A DNA stretch of 64,000 nt from Norana najaformis (GCA_964023275.1 OZ029922.1:1632741-1696740); one strand, 5' to 3'. Counted from the first letter of the stretch, positions 11,151 through 23,518 are shown. Notes: a model not told the origin generated them from the sequence alone. Translations and numbers: made by a program.

Positions 11151-13246
11151 TTATTCTTTCTTCGGCTTCCAGTTCTTTTCCTTTGACTTATTCTTTTTTG
11201 CACTTCCGTATCGCTTGCCTCCTTGGTACGGATATTCAACTTTTATCTGTGCACGGCCCAGAGTAGATCCATTGAGCTGCAATGCCTTCTGAAGAGATAA
11301 CGTAAACATGTGTAATGTAACATACTTTATATTTGCACCAAGATATCTATCTGCCCAGAAGCACCTCTAGCCTAGCTACTGTAGCAGTGGTAAGGCAGAG
11401 ATCATCTATAGGTAACCATTCCAGACATACACCTGTTTTACTTAGCTGTAAATTAACCAGTGCATTTTAGGCTCCATTTAGAGCAATTACATATTGCAGT
11501 CGGCAATCAAAAGACATTTGTACCTATAACTGCACAGTACTTCTGAGTCACAACCGTAAGTTACATTAAGAGCAGTATTCCCTTTAAGGTAACCCAAAAG
11601 GGCAGCCATGATAGCATTAGCAACTTCATTTCTTATGCCTGGTATATCAATATGTAAGCTGTTCCAGACAAATCAGAGCCTCCTGAGTGTATTATTTTTA
11701 TTATTTCTGCATTTATTTAGCACCACAGTCCAATGACTAAGCATCAATCAATGGGGCTGAGCAAACGTTAGACTTGCTTTAGGTTCCCTATTCAGTAACC
11801 GTCTCAGGGAAGGAGGCTCGAATTCGTACTTTTCATGTTACAAGCCGAGCATTCTAACCAATCGGCAACTATGCCCCACATATATGCTTCATTTTAACAG
11901 ATACTGCCATTGGAAATGAGGGAGCCATAGTTAGTTCAGCAAGAAATGACTTCATAACACAACCTCGTCATAAGCGTTGGTGACTTCATTTTCTTGGGCT
12001 TGTTACATATGAGGAGGGGTGGCCTTGATGTAAAAGATCGTGACCTTCTAATCAGTGTTGCAACAACTGATGTCAATTAAACCTGATACCTTGCGATGCT
12101 GGTTATCAACGAACTCGATGTAAGCACATCCTCGTGACCGCTGAGAGTCGGGGTAAATCAACAGGCGTACATCTTTAACGCCCCCTACAACCGACAAGAG
12201 AAACCCTTAGATTATCAGTTGCTATTGTGATAATTATAATTAATATCGATGAATTCAGTTTACAACCAGCAAGTGATTAATCTAAAAAAATAAGACCTGC
12301 TTATCTGAAAAATCAAGCACCAATTTAAACTGCTTGGTGCTAGATTCAATCATATACTGAAACCTCATACAAAGTTATTTAAACAGCAATCTTGACCTTG
12401 TGAATAGAACACACTACTGCAAAATTAGCAGAATTTATTTAGAGCTTGAAAATACATACCAACAGTCGCAAAATGTTTCTCTACATCTTTCTGCTTCATG
12501 TTATGAGGTATCTGCCCAACAAATAAAACGAAACCCTTGGACAATGATGCTTTCTTCTGTGCAGCTGGCTTCCTGGGTGTTGCCTTGCTTGTTTCTTGTT
12601 CTTTATTGGACTCGGGACTGGATAAGTTTGGTTCCTTTTCATCAGCAGATTGCCGTTTATTTTTCTTCTTTTTCTTTTTGGGTGACAGTGAGAGGCTTTC
12701 TTCATTTTCTGATGAATTATCTTTCACCTGCATAACTTCTTCATCTGCTGACTGTTTAGTTTTCTTCTTTTTCTTTTTGCACAAGAGGCTTTCTTCATTT
12801 TCTGGTAAAACATCGTCACTAGTGGCATCAGCTGACTGTTGTTCATTTTTCTTCCTTTTCTTTTTGAATATGACCTCTTCATTTCCAGGTAAAAGATCCT
12901 TCACCTTATTTGATGATTCCATTGAATCTAAATGTAAAAAAATATTTCACCATATGAATCAGAAAGGTTCTTTTAAGCAGATTGCCGTTTATTTTTTTTT
13001 ACTTATTTTTTGCCGTTTATTACATTTCATAACAACATATTAGATGTAAAAGAAATGTATTATTTTTGACATAAGGTTCTTAAAATTAATCATTGCTACA
13101 AGGAAAATGCAAATATGTTAATTTTAAATGTAGACAACAAATGCTTAACCAATTTTTACAGCGAAAATGGCAACATGCAGATTGCTCAGGCCCTTAAAAA
13201 GTGTCATACCATCTGAATCTGTGACTTCTCTCTTCCGCTTCGGCAT
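11151..13246 (-). CDS. Single-RRM, lysine-rich protein, Nop6-like; probably nucleolar
   Basis: Four exons join in frame: 13246-13210, 12927-12460, 12184-12090 and 11288-11151 (246 codons, 245 residues); intron phases 1, 1, 0. Residues 1-140 are charged and low-complexity, with three tandem units that pair an acidic stretch (PENEES-like) with a run of six or so lysines and end in QSAD. This looks like a nucleolar-localisation region. A single RRM occupies about 145-225, with RNP2 LFVGQI and RNP1 RGCAYIEF. A basic tail follows (KKNKSKEK) to the stop. The closest family I recognise is the yeast Nop6-type RRM (ribosome biogenesis); human RBM34 differs in having two RRMs. A possible 5' noncoding exon ends at 13834 with a GTAAGG donor, joining an acceptor just before 13264. 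Paralogue of the plus-strand gene at 14688. Confidence 0.8.
11696..11882 (-). mobile_element. tRNA-derived SINE (family with TGGTTAGA... and GGTTCGAGCC heads)
   Basis: In an intron of the minus-strand RRM gene. On the minus strand the head has an A-box-like GATTGGTTAGAATGCTCGG and a degraded B-box, and the tail reads GTGGTGCTAAATAAATGCAG. Better copies are at 42030-42228 and 46090-46262; others at 17540, 18570, 35570 and 41735. Confidence 0.65.
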
Positions 13247-14687
13247 TTTGACAACTCGCAATCCCTAAAACAAAGATTAGTTAAAATGCAAAATAATTAT
13301 TTGTTGTGTCAAGCCAACAAATAACATTACACAATTACATTTCATAACAACATACTAGATGTAAATGTTCACTTTTTTATAGCGACTGCATGGCGTCGAT
13401 TGTAATGAATTAGATTTTATTAAACTGTAAAATCATTCAATACAATAGCATTGCACGGCAATTGTTGTCCAGAGCACTGAATGATGTAGTAAAATCGTCT
13501 CTGAAATGGTCGTCAACGCGTTATTCAAGACCTCACGACAATATATATACGATATTATACTCCACACCTTTCCCACCGATTTTAGCCTTGATTGATAGTG
13601 ATTGTCATTTTCCGCCGTTAATTTAATATTCTGGTGCCAACAAATCGACAGAGATCGACAAATTCAATCACACATCATTTTCATTTCGACTGGAGTACTT
13701 CATGTGAGCGATAATAGGGTATTTAGCGAATCTTAACGACTAAAGCATAAAGTGTATCCCATGATAAATACGCATACAAATCATTTAATTTGCATAAAGT
13801 GGAATATAAACAAATGAATATGTATATCCTTACCGACGCCAAAAAGATGATATTCGACCGATTTTCTCACACGCGCGTTTGTTTTCTTCTCAAGATTTAG
13901 ACCGGAAACAGATGCCATAATCGTGCCAAATTTAGCTATAGTGATATTTTATTTAGAATTTAAACTTGTAAGATTGTGATATATCGCATCGCGAAATTAA
14001 TCCTGAATTTCTTCTGCGACTGATTAATAAATATAATTCTCAGTTTAAAGACAGTTCGATCATGTACTAAAGATTTATGCCAATTCTTCGTATTATTATG
14101 TGGATGGCAAAATACAACATGACGTCTTTATCTAGTTGAATCTATGATCAATATCTCCTTTATGTTCTCAGGAAAAGTGTTCAAAACAGTTCAACTGGTG
14201 ATTGTTTAAGTTGTTTTATAGATGTTAATAGTAGTTTATCAAGTGTTAAATTTTAGATGGCCATTCAGCTGTGTAATGCTACTGATCATCGTATAACTTT
14301 CCAGGAAAGATTTTTATTTCATGTTCTTGCTAAAAGCGCATGTCCTGTAACACGTGTAGTGAGGTCGAATCATCAAGTTGAACCCATGTAATAGTTTCCC
14401 CAGCGGATCGCTATATAATTGTAATTGTAATTAGTAACTTCTATCTCGCGTGTGTCTAATGCACAAGGCTTCAACCGATGGCGCATCAAAGCCAAGCCGC
14501 AATCGGGTCAGAAGTTCATCCACTATGACTAAGACAGAGTGGACCACTTAGAAATCAGGCTACAGCTGTTCATCAGGAATTTGGCGATGATGTTTATTAA
14601 CTGGACATATTAGAATCTTTCACTAAGTCTGACTGACTGGTTTCTGTTTGGCATATAGACTCGAAAAAGATCAACCTATAATTTCCA
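13247..14687. promoter_or_regulatory. Divergent intergenic region between the two RRM genes
   Basis: The two RRM genes face away from each other across this 1.4-kb gap. The minus gene probably starts its transcript near 13920, leaving at most about 770 bases of shared upstream sequence. It is AT-rich with no TATA box I trust. A degraded LINE/SINE tail block sits at 14420-14560. Confidence 0.4.
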
Positions 14688-17600
14688 ATGACTGCAGGCA
14701 TGAAGGAAAAGTCTTTGACCCAACGGCAGCAGAAACGCTTGGAATGGTGGAAGAAAAACAACGAGACAGGTAAATCAATGAACAATGACTCAGCTAAAGT
14801 TAGGCTTCCTTGCCTCACATTGGCACGTTCAGGAGACGCTCAATTTCCTCTTTTTGGATCTTAAGCCTGCAGAGGATTAATCAAAAGGTCGTGAACATGG
14901 GGCCAGTGCATCTTTGCCTTTTACTTCCCAGTTTCTGATTGTACCAAGTTACACTGCTTGGTGACAGGGACAAGTGTATCTAGGGTCATTACACAGTCTG
15001 CTCAGCAGACTCGAACCCACAATCATTTGAATATAGACTAAGTGTGCTTAACCATCAGAATTGTAGTCGTAAACTCAAGATTTCTGCAGCGCCCAACAAA
15101 AGCTAAGTCATAGGAATCAGATTATTCAAAAAGATGCTCAGTCAAAACAAAATAAAACAGAACAGCACATATTAGTGACTGTGTTCTTATTTAAAGATTT
15201 GGGATACACCTGCAGACCAGATGAAGACGCAAAATTCCTAGTTGTTATTACACAGGAGAACATATGTTTCTTCACCCTGATTTCATTTTCTGATCCACCC
15301 TTCTAAATCTATTCCTTACTTTAAAAGGCTATTATAATTTTGTGCATACATTTTAATAACTATTAATGATTTTTAAATAGTTTTCTATTATTTTACATTG
15401 CTTTGAAATTCTTTATTTTGGATATACTGCTCTGCATACAGGTGATCCATCAAAACCAGATGCTCCAAAAACATCAGAACCATCAAAGAAGCGAAAATTG
15501 GAAGTCACAGACTCCTGTTGTGTGTCGTCACCAGCCCCGAAGAAAAGCAAAATCAACAACTTAAAAGAAAAGTCCGGGTTAACAGACGACGTCCATGGAG
15601 CTCTCTGTAAAGCTAAGACGAAGAAAGCAAAAATCAAGAAAGATAAGGCAGCTACTGCCACAAATCCTGAGGAACAGAGTTTGTCTGGTGATGTGCAGCC
15701 AACTACATCAGTCAGCAAGAAATCTAAGCTGGCAAAAAATCTGAAGGCGTACGTTCTGTTTGTCGGGAACATTCCTTACCATGTTACTAAGGAAGATATC
15801 GAGCAGCATTTCTTAAGAACTGGTATGTCTTTTAGAATTGAAACTTGAATCATTTCTTATTATAGAGATTTTATGAAATTAACAAGAATTTAGAATTTAA
15901 TCATTTATTTGTTATTGTCTACAGAGAAATTTGGAAATTTCAAAAACTGTCTTCTAGAAATTTTAATCATCAGTGATTGCAGAGAGTTTTGGAAATTAAA
16001 AGACTTACTTAGAATTTAGAATCATCTGTGGTGGCAAAGATTTTTGGAGATTAAGACAACTTTTCATGTATTCTTTCATGTATTCTTTCTGTTTGTGTAT
16101 TCTTTTATGTATTCTTTCAAGACTTAATGCATTTTTCGAATGTTGTTTACATTTTAAAATTAGCCTGGGAAAATCTTACTGCCTGGGATCATGACAGCCG
16201 TTTGGGCTGAATGAGGGATGAATGAGTAGCAGCCGCCACCATTTCATAGCTGCGCTGTCTGTCTGTCTGTCCTCCAAGCTATGCATTAAACAGATTTTGG
16301 TTGGGCCATGGTTTCTCTGTCTGCAGCCTGTTCAAATGGATACAAGCTGCTGATCCTTTGTGGCGCTGTGCCGACTATGGCAAGATATAGAGTATATATT
16401 TTCAGTGTGTCTGAAGTCGTGGCTGTTTATGTCTGTTAGATAGCCATATTTCAGGCCTTGAGTAGTTCAATATCATGTCATGTCATGTAATCATCTCTGG
16501 ACTGGATCCAGTCGTTGATTTCTCTATGACATCCCTCCACAAATCTCGTTTCCCGGCCATCTCCTCAAGGGTCATTCTCCGTCTGTTCAATATGGCGCTA
16601 TATAAATGCCCAGATATATATTATGAAATAAATAAACAAAAGCAGCAGACAAATCAACTGATGATACAGGTTTGGTTTTCATGTGCCATCGGTTGATACC
16701 TTGTGCATTATACATGGGTTTTATCAAAGTTACTAATTAATAATAATAATATTAATTATAATAATAATGGGGATAGGTACAGGTACAGGAAATGACCTAA
16801 TTAATAATAATAATATTAATTATAATAATAATGGGGATAGGTACATTTGCTTCTGCCTGAAAGATTTTCTACTCAACACAGGTAGTACTGTTTGAAAGAA
16901 TGAAAGAAAACTTTAATTGCACCGCTTGCAGCCTTCTAAGTCACACGTGGATTGATGACTTTTAGCATATTTTTGCTTTCTTTATCCTAACTGCAGCTGT
17001 GTTTTCTTTGTGAAAGGAGGAGTCAAGGAAGTTCGTCTTCTTACTGATAAAGATACTGGAAAGTCGAAAGGATGTGCATACGTAGAATTTCTGGACTCAA
17101 AATCACATAAGGTAGAGTTAAATGTTATTGTTATCATTTGCAATTTTCTTGAGAGAGACCCATCAAGTTCTAAAATGTTTTCCATGATCACCAGGCTGAG
17201 TTCTGTCAAGTAAATTTGGCCGCTACATTCCCAGCCATGCTATATGAAATTTCCTGTCATTTTGTTGCATGTGACAGAAGGGTCTTCTTACTTTTAACTT
17301 GCTATGCTCAGAAGGATATGATTATATAGGACTTGTAGATATGAAATCAACTAGGGTTGAAATGGCACCTTTGGGTGTGTTTACAACATAAAAACTAAAA
17401 AATTATATAAATATACATTACAAACTTCTTTTAAAATGCGCTGATTCATGTCATCCTGCTCAAACTACATTCTCTGGTTTTCTTAAGTGAGATGTTATGT
17501 AAAGATTAGTTTGCTTTTCTTTGTATGACATGGTAGTGGATTGGTTTGAGTTTGTAACACAGAGTGGGTTCGTGCACCCATTCCCCGAGATGACCGCTGT

Positions 17601-17935
17601 GAAGGTCCCTTGAGCAAGTCCTTCATACACCATTGCTCACTGCCATCCACTGATGCTTTGTGATTAATTAGAGGAGCTTAATAAATACAGAAGTGATAAG
17701 CATACCATACATTGCGTTGAAGTTGAATAAGCAAGATTTGTGACTTGTTCACATGATCATTTTTCAGTTTGGTTTGCGGCTTCATGAGTCGATGTTGGGT
17801 GGCCGAAAAGTTAATGTAGAATTTACGTCTCGCGGTCGGAAGACACCGAAACGAACAGAACGACTGAAGGAGAAAAATCGGCGAATGGCTAGGATGAAAC
17901 GAGTATTCGATCATACTTCTAAAAAAGACCAGTAG
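14688..17935 (+). CDS. Single-RRM, lysine-rich protein, Nop6-like; paralogue of the divergent gene
   Basis: Four exons join in frame: 14688-14769, 15442-15822, 17017-17111 and 17768-17935 (242 codons, 241 residues). Intron phases 1, 1, 0 and the 95-base third exon match those of the minus-strand neighbour. The N-terminus (QKRLEWWKKN) differs from the paralogue. Residues 30-125 are Lys/Ser-rich and contain KKRKLE and KAKIKKDK. The RRM spans about 130-210 with RNP2 LFVGNI and RNP1 KGCAYVEF, followed by a basic tail (RLKEKNRRMARMKR). ATG 14688 was chosen because it is the first in-frame ATG before the GTAAAT donor; ATG 14700 is possible. The role is probably in ribosome assembly, inferred from the RRM type and the nucleolar-like basic regions. 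Confidence 0.8.
14925..15165 (-). mobile_element. SINE/LINE tail composite in intron 1 of the plus RRM gene
   Basis: Left part (14925-15060) is a tRNA-like block with an antisense B-box (TCGAACCCACAATC). Right part (15065-15165) is the antisense 3' tail TTTCTGCAGCGCCCAACAAA of the LINE family seen at 63180 and 46265. Confidence 0.55.
16733..16844 (+). repeat. 64-bp tandem duplication
   Basis: Two copies, 64 bases apart, of an AT-rich block ending ATGGGGATAGGTAC, in intron 2 of the plus-strand RRM gene. Confidence 0.85.
17540..17700 (+). mobile_element. tRNA-derived SINE fragment
   Basis: Plus orientation: degraded B-box (GTGGGTTCGTGCACCC), body GGTCCCTTGAGCAAGTCCTT, tail GGAGCTTAATAAATACAG. 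It lies in intron 3 of the plus-strand RRM gene. From 17936 to 18565 I see only the probable 3' UTR of that gene. Confidence 0.55.
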
Positions 17936-18569
17936 ATTGTCGATCGTGGCGAAGCTAAGAGACTGTTTTTGCTTTTCTTCATGCAGCTGAGATTCAGAAA
18001 CATTTGAATTTCATCATGCAGTTTGCATGCAGTATGTTTCTTCAATGTGTTCGATGAAAAGAATTTCAGTTTTGTCAAATTTTAAAATATTCTTCATTAC
18101 AAAACCTTTTGATAACGATACTTGATGCGTATTTTGGTTTCCTGGCTCAAACTGTTTATCATTACTGGCATTGGCAAAACCCATTTTCAGAATTTCAGAT
18201 AAATGCAAATTACTATATATTTTTTTAATGTGCCTTGCCTATGCTTTTGAAGTGGAGAATCAAAAAGTTGAAGACCATAATGGTAGAGTTGAGGATTATT
18301 CATTTGATTTTTATTATGATTTGGGGTTTGCATATAAGTTTTCATGACTAAATAATTTTTTTCAATTAAGAGTTTTACTTGCTCCAGAATTTTAAAATGT
18401 GCCTTAAGAAGAATGCTTCTGTTTGAGACATGATTATTATTACTGGGTGTGCAAGAACTCATTTTCAGATTTTTCTGAGAATCAAAACCGCTTTTCTTCA
18501 AATAATAGTTGGATTGAACGGTCTGTTTAAAATGTAAATAGTAAATGCTTCCTACCAGTGCAAAGGCCT

Positions 18570-18720
18570 CAACATTATTTCTGCATTTATTAAGCACTAC
18601 TATCTAATGACTGAGCATCAGTTGATGGCACTGAGCAATTGTGAGTGAAGGACTTGCTCAAGGTCCCTACACAGTAACTGTTTCAGGGGGGGGGAGGCTA
18701 TCATGTTAACCCTGAGAGCA
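18570..18720 (-). mobile_element. Truncated tRNA-derived SINE
   Basis: Antisense tail and body (TTTATTAAGCACTACTATCT, then GACTTGCTCAAGGTCCCTAC); the tRNA-like head is lost after a G-run. Confidence 0.6.
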
Positions 18721-18764
18721 GCAAGGATGTGAAGTGCTAACACTTCCTGTTTTTAGCCTCGGCA

Positions 18765-19110
18765 TTTGAGGGTAATCGTAATCCCGAGATTTCTACAGCA
18801 CCCAATGAAAGTCATGTCACTGGGACCAGCTTATTCACAGGCGCTCAGTCAAAACAAAATCGATAGGCAAAAATGTTCGGTTCCAGGTCAAGGTCCAAAA
18901 GTCAGGCAGAGAGACACGGTGGGTAATGTTTGGGATTGGAGCGAAAAGAGGGATAAGAGGAAGAAGGGGAGTCAGAATAGGATCTGTGAAAGAGGAATGT
19001 TTTCAGTTTTGAGTGAAAGGCCAATGCAGAAATTGCAAGTGGTGGAGCATATATGGGTTTGTATGATGTGTCAGATAGCTGTAACTGGGTGGTCCTTTCC
19101 TTTGCCACCT
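18765..19110 (-). mobile_element. 5'-truncated LINE 3' end (CR1/L2-like)
   Basis: The minus frame contains FHSKLKTFLFHRSYSDS, the characteristic end of CR1/L2-type ORF2. The family 3' block and a TTACGATTACC tail follow, with the same order as in the plus-strand copy at 21430-21720. Confidence 0.7.
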
Positions 19111-19404
19111 GATCTGGATTGCCCATAAAGACCCACTTCAGTCAAACAGGCATTCTGTTCTGCATTGGATCTAATTAGATTCCCTTTGCTGGACACAGCA
19201 GCATCAAAGTATCCTACCCCGGAGCAGTTAGCCCTACTAGATCAACGTGATTGTATTGCATTTCCATGTCTCCTATTTTCTCCTAACAATTGCCAAATCG
19301 AGCCTCTACAGCTTCCCGTACTTAGAGCCTTGCCAAGTCTAAATCCGACCCTGCTTGAGCCGGCAGTGGACAAATCCCGAGGTCCTGCTTGGACATGGTG
19401 CCAG

Positions 19405-19600
19405 CGCATAGCAGGACTTGCTGTTTACTTCCCAGCTTACACCGCAACCAGATTATGGGCTCAGGCTTACTGCTTGGTGACAGACGGGTATGTGTGAACA
19501 ACCTGCCGAGGGTCGCAATACGGAGTCCACTGAGTAGGCTCGAACCCACAGAATCCCTGGATTATAGGTAAAGCGCGCTACCGAATAGACACACCCTAAA
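19405..19600 (-). mobile_element. tRNA-derived SINE head
   Basis: On the minus strand a clear A-box-like TATTCGGTAGCGCGCTTTAC and B-box-like GGGTTCGAGCC are present, followed by a body shared with 14925-15060. Confidence 0.6.
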
Positions 19601-19957
19601 ATACGCTATATAAATATTCAGATGCAGAAGCTGTTCGTCTCTCCGATAGCAGCCTCCATGCGGCTGTTCGCGATTTACTGACGTCACCTTACAGGTATGA
19701 TAATTGATTAGCAACAACACCTGCTGAATTCCACTTCCCTATTCCAACACGACATGCATCATGCAGTATCCCTTAACGCAACAATGTCGCATTAGATCAA
19801 AAGATGACAGCAGAGTCTTTAAACCTTTGAACAGCGTCATTCATGCATAGCGTAAAAACCTTCAGCTGGAGCCTACCCAGGTAAGGAGGAACTAAAGCAT
19901 ATTTGGAATTTCTTGGTTGCAGCAAACTTTTATAGCTTGAACCACGTAATGCCATGA

Positions 19958-20202
19958 CTAGTGCTGGTCTGGTTAGCTACATTGATTAAAGCTTACGTCA
20001 ATGCGTCTCTGGCGTGAGGATGCCGGTTCACATACCGATCGTGGCTTATGTAAGAGGTTAAATTTCTTACGACACGCACGCGGGGACCTTCAATGGCTTG
20101 GCGCCCAGTCAAACGGGCAGGTGTGGTGAAGGAGCTCACCGATAAATTCATTGCAAAATGAACATGGTCGCTATAGAAAACCGTGTACACTTACATTCCT
20201 AG
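19958..20202 (+). mobile_element. tRNA-derived SINE, GTGGTGAAGG family (full length)
   Basis: Same structure as 8540-8803: head CTGGTCTGGTTAGCTACATT, B-box-like GGTTCACATACC, body CAGGTGTGGTGAAGGAGCTC, tail TCGCTATAGAAAACCGTGTA. An inverted, decayed relative follows at 20229-20325. Confidence 0.7.
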
Positions 20203-21284
20203 CGCAACAACGCCTCTGCTGTGCATGTACAAGTTTTCCGATAGACACCACGTGGGCCTCGACCCTGCTTATCTGTTGATGGGTGGGTTTATCGAGTGAA
20301 ACCGTTCACCATCGCTGCTCGTTTGAACGCGTGAGTCTGATGCCATTTTAGACCCCCTTGTGCGAACCGTGGTAGCCAGACATGCGGATCTCTGAACTAT
20401 AGTCACGATCGATGTATGCGCAGTTTCTTCGTGCGTAACGCTTTTACCGAAGCCGCAAACCAGGACGAGATACAAAATTGATCGGTAAGGACCAAAGCGC
20501 TGGTTTATTGCACTATAGGCGTAATTTTTAGAGGTACCGTACGCCACTTTTTCATACAATGAATCATCATCATCAGAAAGATCCAAGAAGCCCGTAGGTG
20601 TCCAATGCACATGTTATCACCTGTCTCCATACTCGGCGGTCCTGTGCCAGTATGCTCAAGCTGTATAAATCGTTGCATTAGATTTCTATCTGCACCCATT
20701 CGTTCGACCCTCCACCCTTCTCACGGGAGAGTTCGAGGCTTGGGCATGGCTCCGATATCCACTGGTCTGTGATACCATAGGCGGTGTCATACAGCGAATA
20801 AACAATGCCAATTAGGTATATAATATGAGCTTTGCATTCTCCAATGACTTTCTGAACTATCTGTAGGGGCCTATACTACTTATTATTACCCGAAAGGGCA
20901 AACGAGTTGTTACCCCTCACTTTCTAGACCAGCGTTACACTCTTGTAGAATTCTTCGGCTTGCAGACATGCATCTTCATAAACAAGCCTTAGACATTTTT
21001 ATGTGCCTGTCTTCACTTTTCACGGTTTTATGTTCTGTGGTATGTTATGCTGATGAAACCCTGGCGATGTTGGTTGAAAGAACCCACAGGCCTACAATAA
21101 CAGAGGCGTACTACATAATAACACCCTGGTGAACTGAAACAAGGTCATTTTGAGCTAGTCTCATCCATATATATGGGCTCCCGTAAACAAACTGATTTAT
21201 AGGAGACCTGTAAGTTTCTAACATATTTTATGGCAGTTTTTGTTCATCCTGTTGTACTCTTAATAGTGACTTCTGGTATTAGCA

Positions 21285-21415
21285 GACACCAGTACTGCCA
21301 ATAGGTTCAAACGGTCAACAGAAATCTCAAGACCTCTCTGTCCTGGTTAGGATTTGACTTCTGACATCTGGGTTGACAATCCAGAACGCTAACCACTAGA
21401 CTGGAAAAACCCCAC
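21285..21415 (-). mobile_element. tRNA-like SINE head, third family
   Basis: On the minus strand the A-box-like TCTAGTGGTTAGCGTTCTGG and a degenerate B-box are visible. Relatives lie at 21733-21808 (minus) and 36900-37015 (minus). Confidence 0.5.
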
Positions 21416-21429
21416 CAGAATTACGACAG

Positions 21430-21720
21430 TTTTCGGACCCATCATACGAACTCACCAACACATCACCTCTTGCAATTTCTGCGCAGACTCTTCACTCAAA
21501 ACTGAAAACACTCCTATTTCACAGATCCTATCCTGAATCCTATTCTTCTTATCTAACTTTCCAGTTCAATTCCAAACAACATCTACCATAGCCGTCTGAC
21601 TGTCTGCCTGCCTGACTCTTGGATCTTGACCTGTACCCTTCCTGTCTATCGAATTTGTTTTGACTGAGCGCCTGTGAATGAGCTGGTTCCCGCGGCTTAG
21701 CTTTCGTCGGACATATTTAT
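21430..21720 (+). mobile_element. 5'-truncated LINE 3' end (CR1/L2-like)
   Basis: Contains the degraded C-terminal coding block (SKLKTLLFHRSYPE-like) and the 3' block TTGACTGAGCGCCTGTGAAT. It ends in GCTTTCGTCGG without the full tail. Confidence 0.65.
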
Positions 21721-22016
21721 TTGCTGGCGGGGTTTTGAACCGCCGTCCTCTGGATTGACAGTCAGTCCAGCACAGACTATAGTGCTAACCACAAGATCAC
21801 GTCTCACACCCTATAAGATAGAACAGAGAGAGAAATCAAGAAGAGAGAATTATGTCGTTCAGTGATAGAATATCTTCTTTATAAATCCAGAGTTTTGATC
21901 CACACGTACAGTATTTCATCCTGCAAGACAGAGAAGAATGGGGTGAGACTGGTCGCGTAGAGAGGCGAGAAAGGGCTGCTTTGACAGCGATGGCCCATAA
22001 ACTGTGTCCAGGGGTT

Positions 22017-22086
22017 GAGAGAGAGAGAGAGAGAGATAGCGAGAGAGAGAGAGAGAGAGAGAGAGCGACAGACAGACAGACAGAGA
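22017..22086. repeat. GA / GACA microsatellite
   Basis: GA dinucleotides grading into GACA units. From 22100 to 23518 no gene is seen; a diverged ~75-bp tandem repeat (ATCGTGGCATACCGTCAAAC unit) lies at 22535-22660. Confidence 0.85.
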
Positions 22087-23518
22087 AATAGGTCGGTTCA
22101 ACTCCATAACTGACACTCGATAGGTCTACAGAACAACACCGTAGGCTTCCGTCAGTTCCGAAGTTTTTCATCGGCACAATTGTTAGGTATTTGAAACATA
22201 ATTTCTCATCTTTTTGATTATCATTGAGATTTTGGGTACAGGTGATAAGAACGTCTATAAAAATTAATTGGCCGCCCTCTTTGCCGCCCGGGGCGGCCGC
22301 ACCAGTCGCTTCTCTTAGCTCTGCTACTACACTTATAAGTGCTTAAGTATGTAAGCGCCAGTGCATTTAAATTACTAAGCTGGAAAACGACAACAATATA
22401 TGCATGTTAATAATTTTTGGGAATTTAATTTTAATCTATAAATTTAATTAATTTTATCATTCAAATTTATTCTTATTCCCAGTACAGTAGAGATCTTTCA
22501 GGACATTAGGTTATTAGTATAAACTTATGTATGCAGACACATTATCGTGGCATACCGTCAAACACATGTGTGGTGACATTGGCTATAAGCGCCAACTTTA
22601 TATATGTAGGCCACACTTATCGTGGCGTACCGTCAAACACTTGTGTGGTCACCCTAAAGGCCGTTCTGCTGTCGGCCGCATTAGCGTTTATATATATATA
22701 TGTGCGCAACAGCCATATTAGTGTCGACAATTGACAGACATTGCCGTAACGCTTGCCTACATGTCGATTGCACGTGGCACATCGCAAGGCGATCTGCCTT
22801 AAGCAACCTGTAGGAGGAGTTCGCTAACATTTCTTCGTCAATAGCTATAGGCCTAGAGGGCTTTTTCTCTTTAGGCCTACAGCTCGCGGAGTCAGCTTTA
22901 ATGTTTGTCAGCAGGAAAGCACAATAGTATCAAAAACACTTCGCGTAGACATACAAATGGTATAAAACTTATCGGTGCTCGGTTTTGTTGACAAAGAATG
23001 CCGATGAGAAATTTCCTAGCTAACGTTCACGCACCTATGGGCCTGTATTTTGTAGGAGTGCCGATCAACTGCTGAAGAATTTTAACTACAGCCCTAGAGA
23101 AGGCCTTGCAATTTCGTCAAAACGAGACTTACTTCACATTTGTTGGAAGAAGGTATCTGCTTGGGTTATGCGACTGTTGTAATGTGTTGAAATACTGTCG
23201 AAAAGGAGTGACATTAATAAGCGAATACCTGACCATACCTTGCCTTACCATACCTGTAGTGTCGTTAAGCGAGATTTACCACTGAATATTCTTGAGAAAG
23301 GTTAACTTCTTGCGGACATAGTTTAGTAGTTGCTGTAATCAGTATGAAGCGTTGTTAGAGGCGCGTAATCGATAAGCGATTACACACTATTACATTACCG
23401 TATCTTTATATGCCTGGAACAACATCAAGAGTGAATTAGCATACAACTGATACTATATACATTCGTCAGTAGAAGAAGTTCTTGCCTACACGTTGTGCAA
23501 TCTGTTTCAAGCGAAAGA

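Noticed and set aside
12400-13043. Plus-strand frames of 111 and 168 codons opposite the minus RRM gene
   Set aside because: Phe/Ser-rich antisense shadow of lysine and acidic codons in RRM exon 2.
13834-13920. Minus-strand ATG with an open frame up to a GTAAGG donor, upstream of the RRM gene
   Set aside because: Joining it to the next exon puts it out of frame with the RRM coding sequence, and the frame that would fit has a stop. It is kept only as a possible noncoding exon.
21733-21808. Possible functional tRNA gene
   Set aside because: A- and B-box-like motifs are present but no cloverleaf with paired acceptor stem is seen. It matches dispersed SINE heads. The same reasoning applies to 19405-19600, 36900-37015 and 42150-42228.
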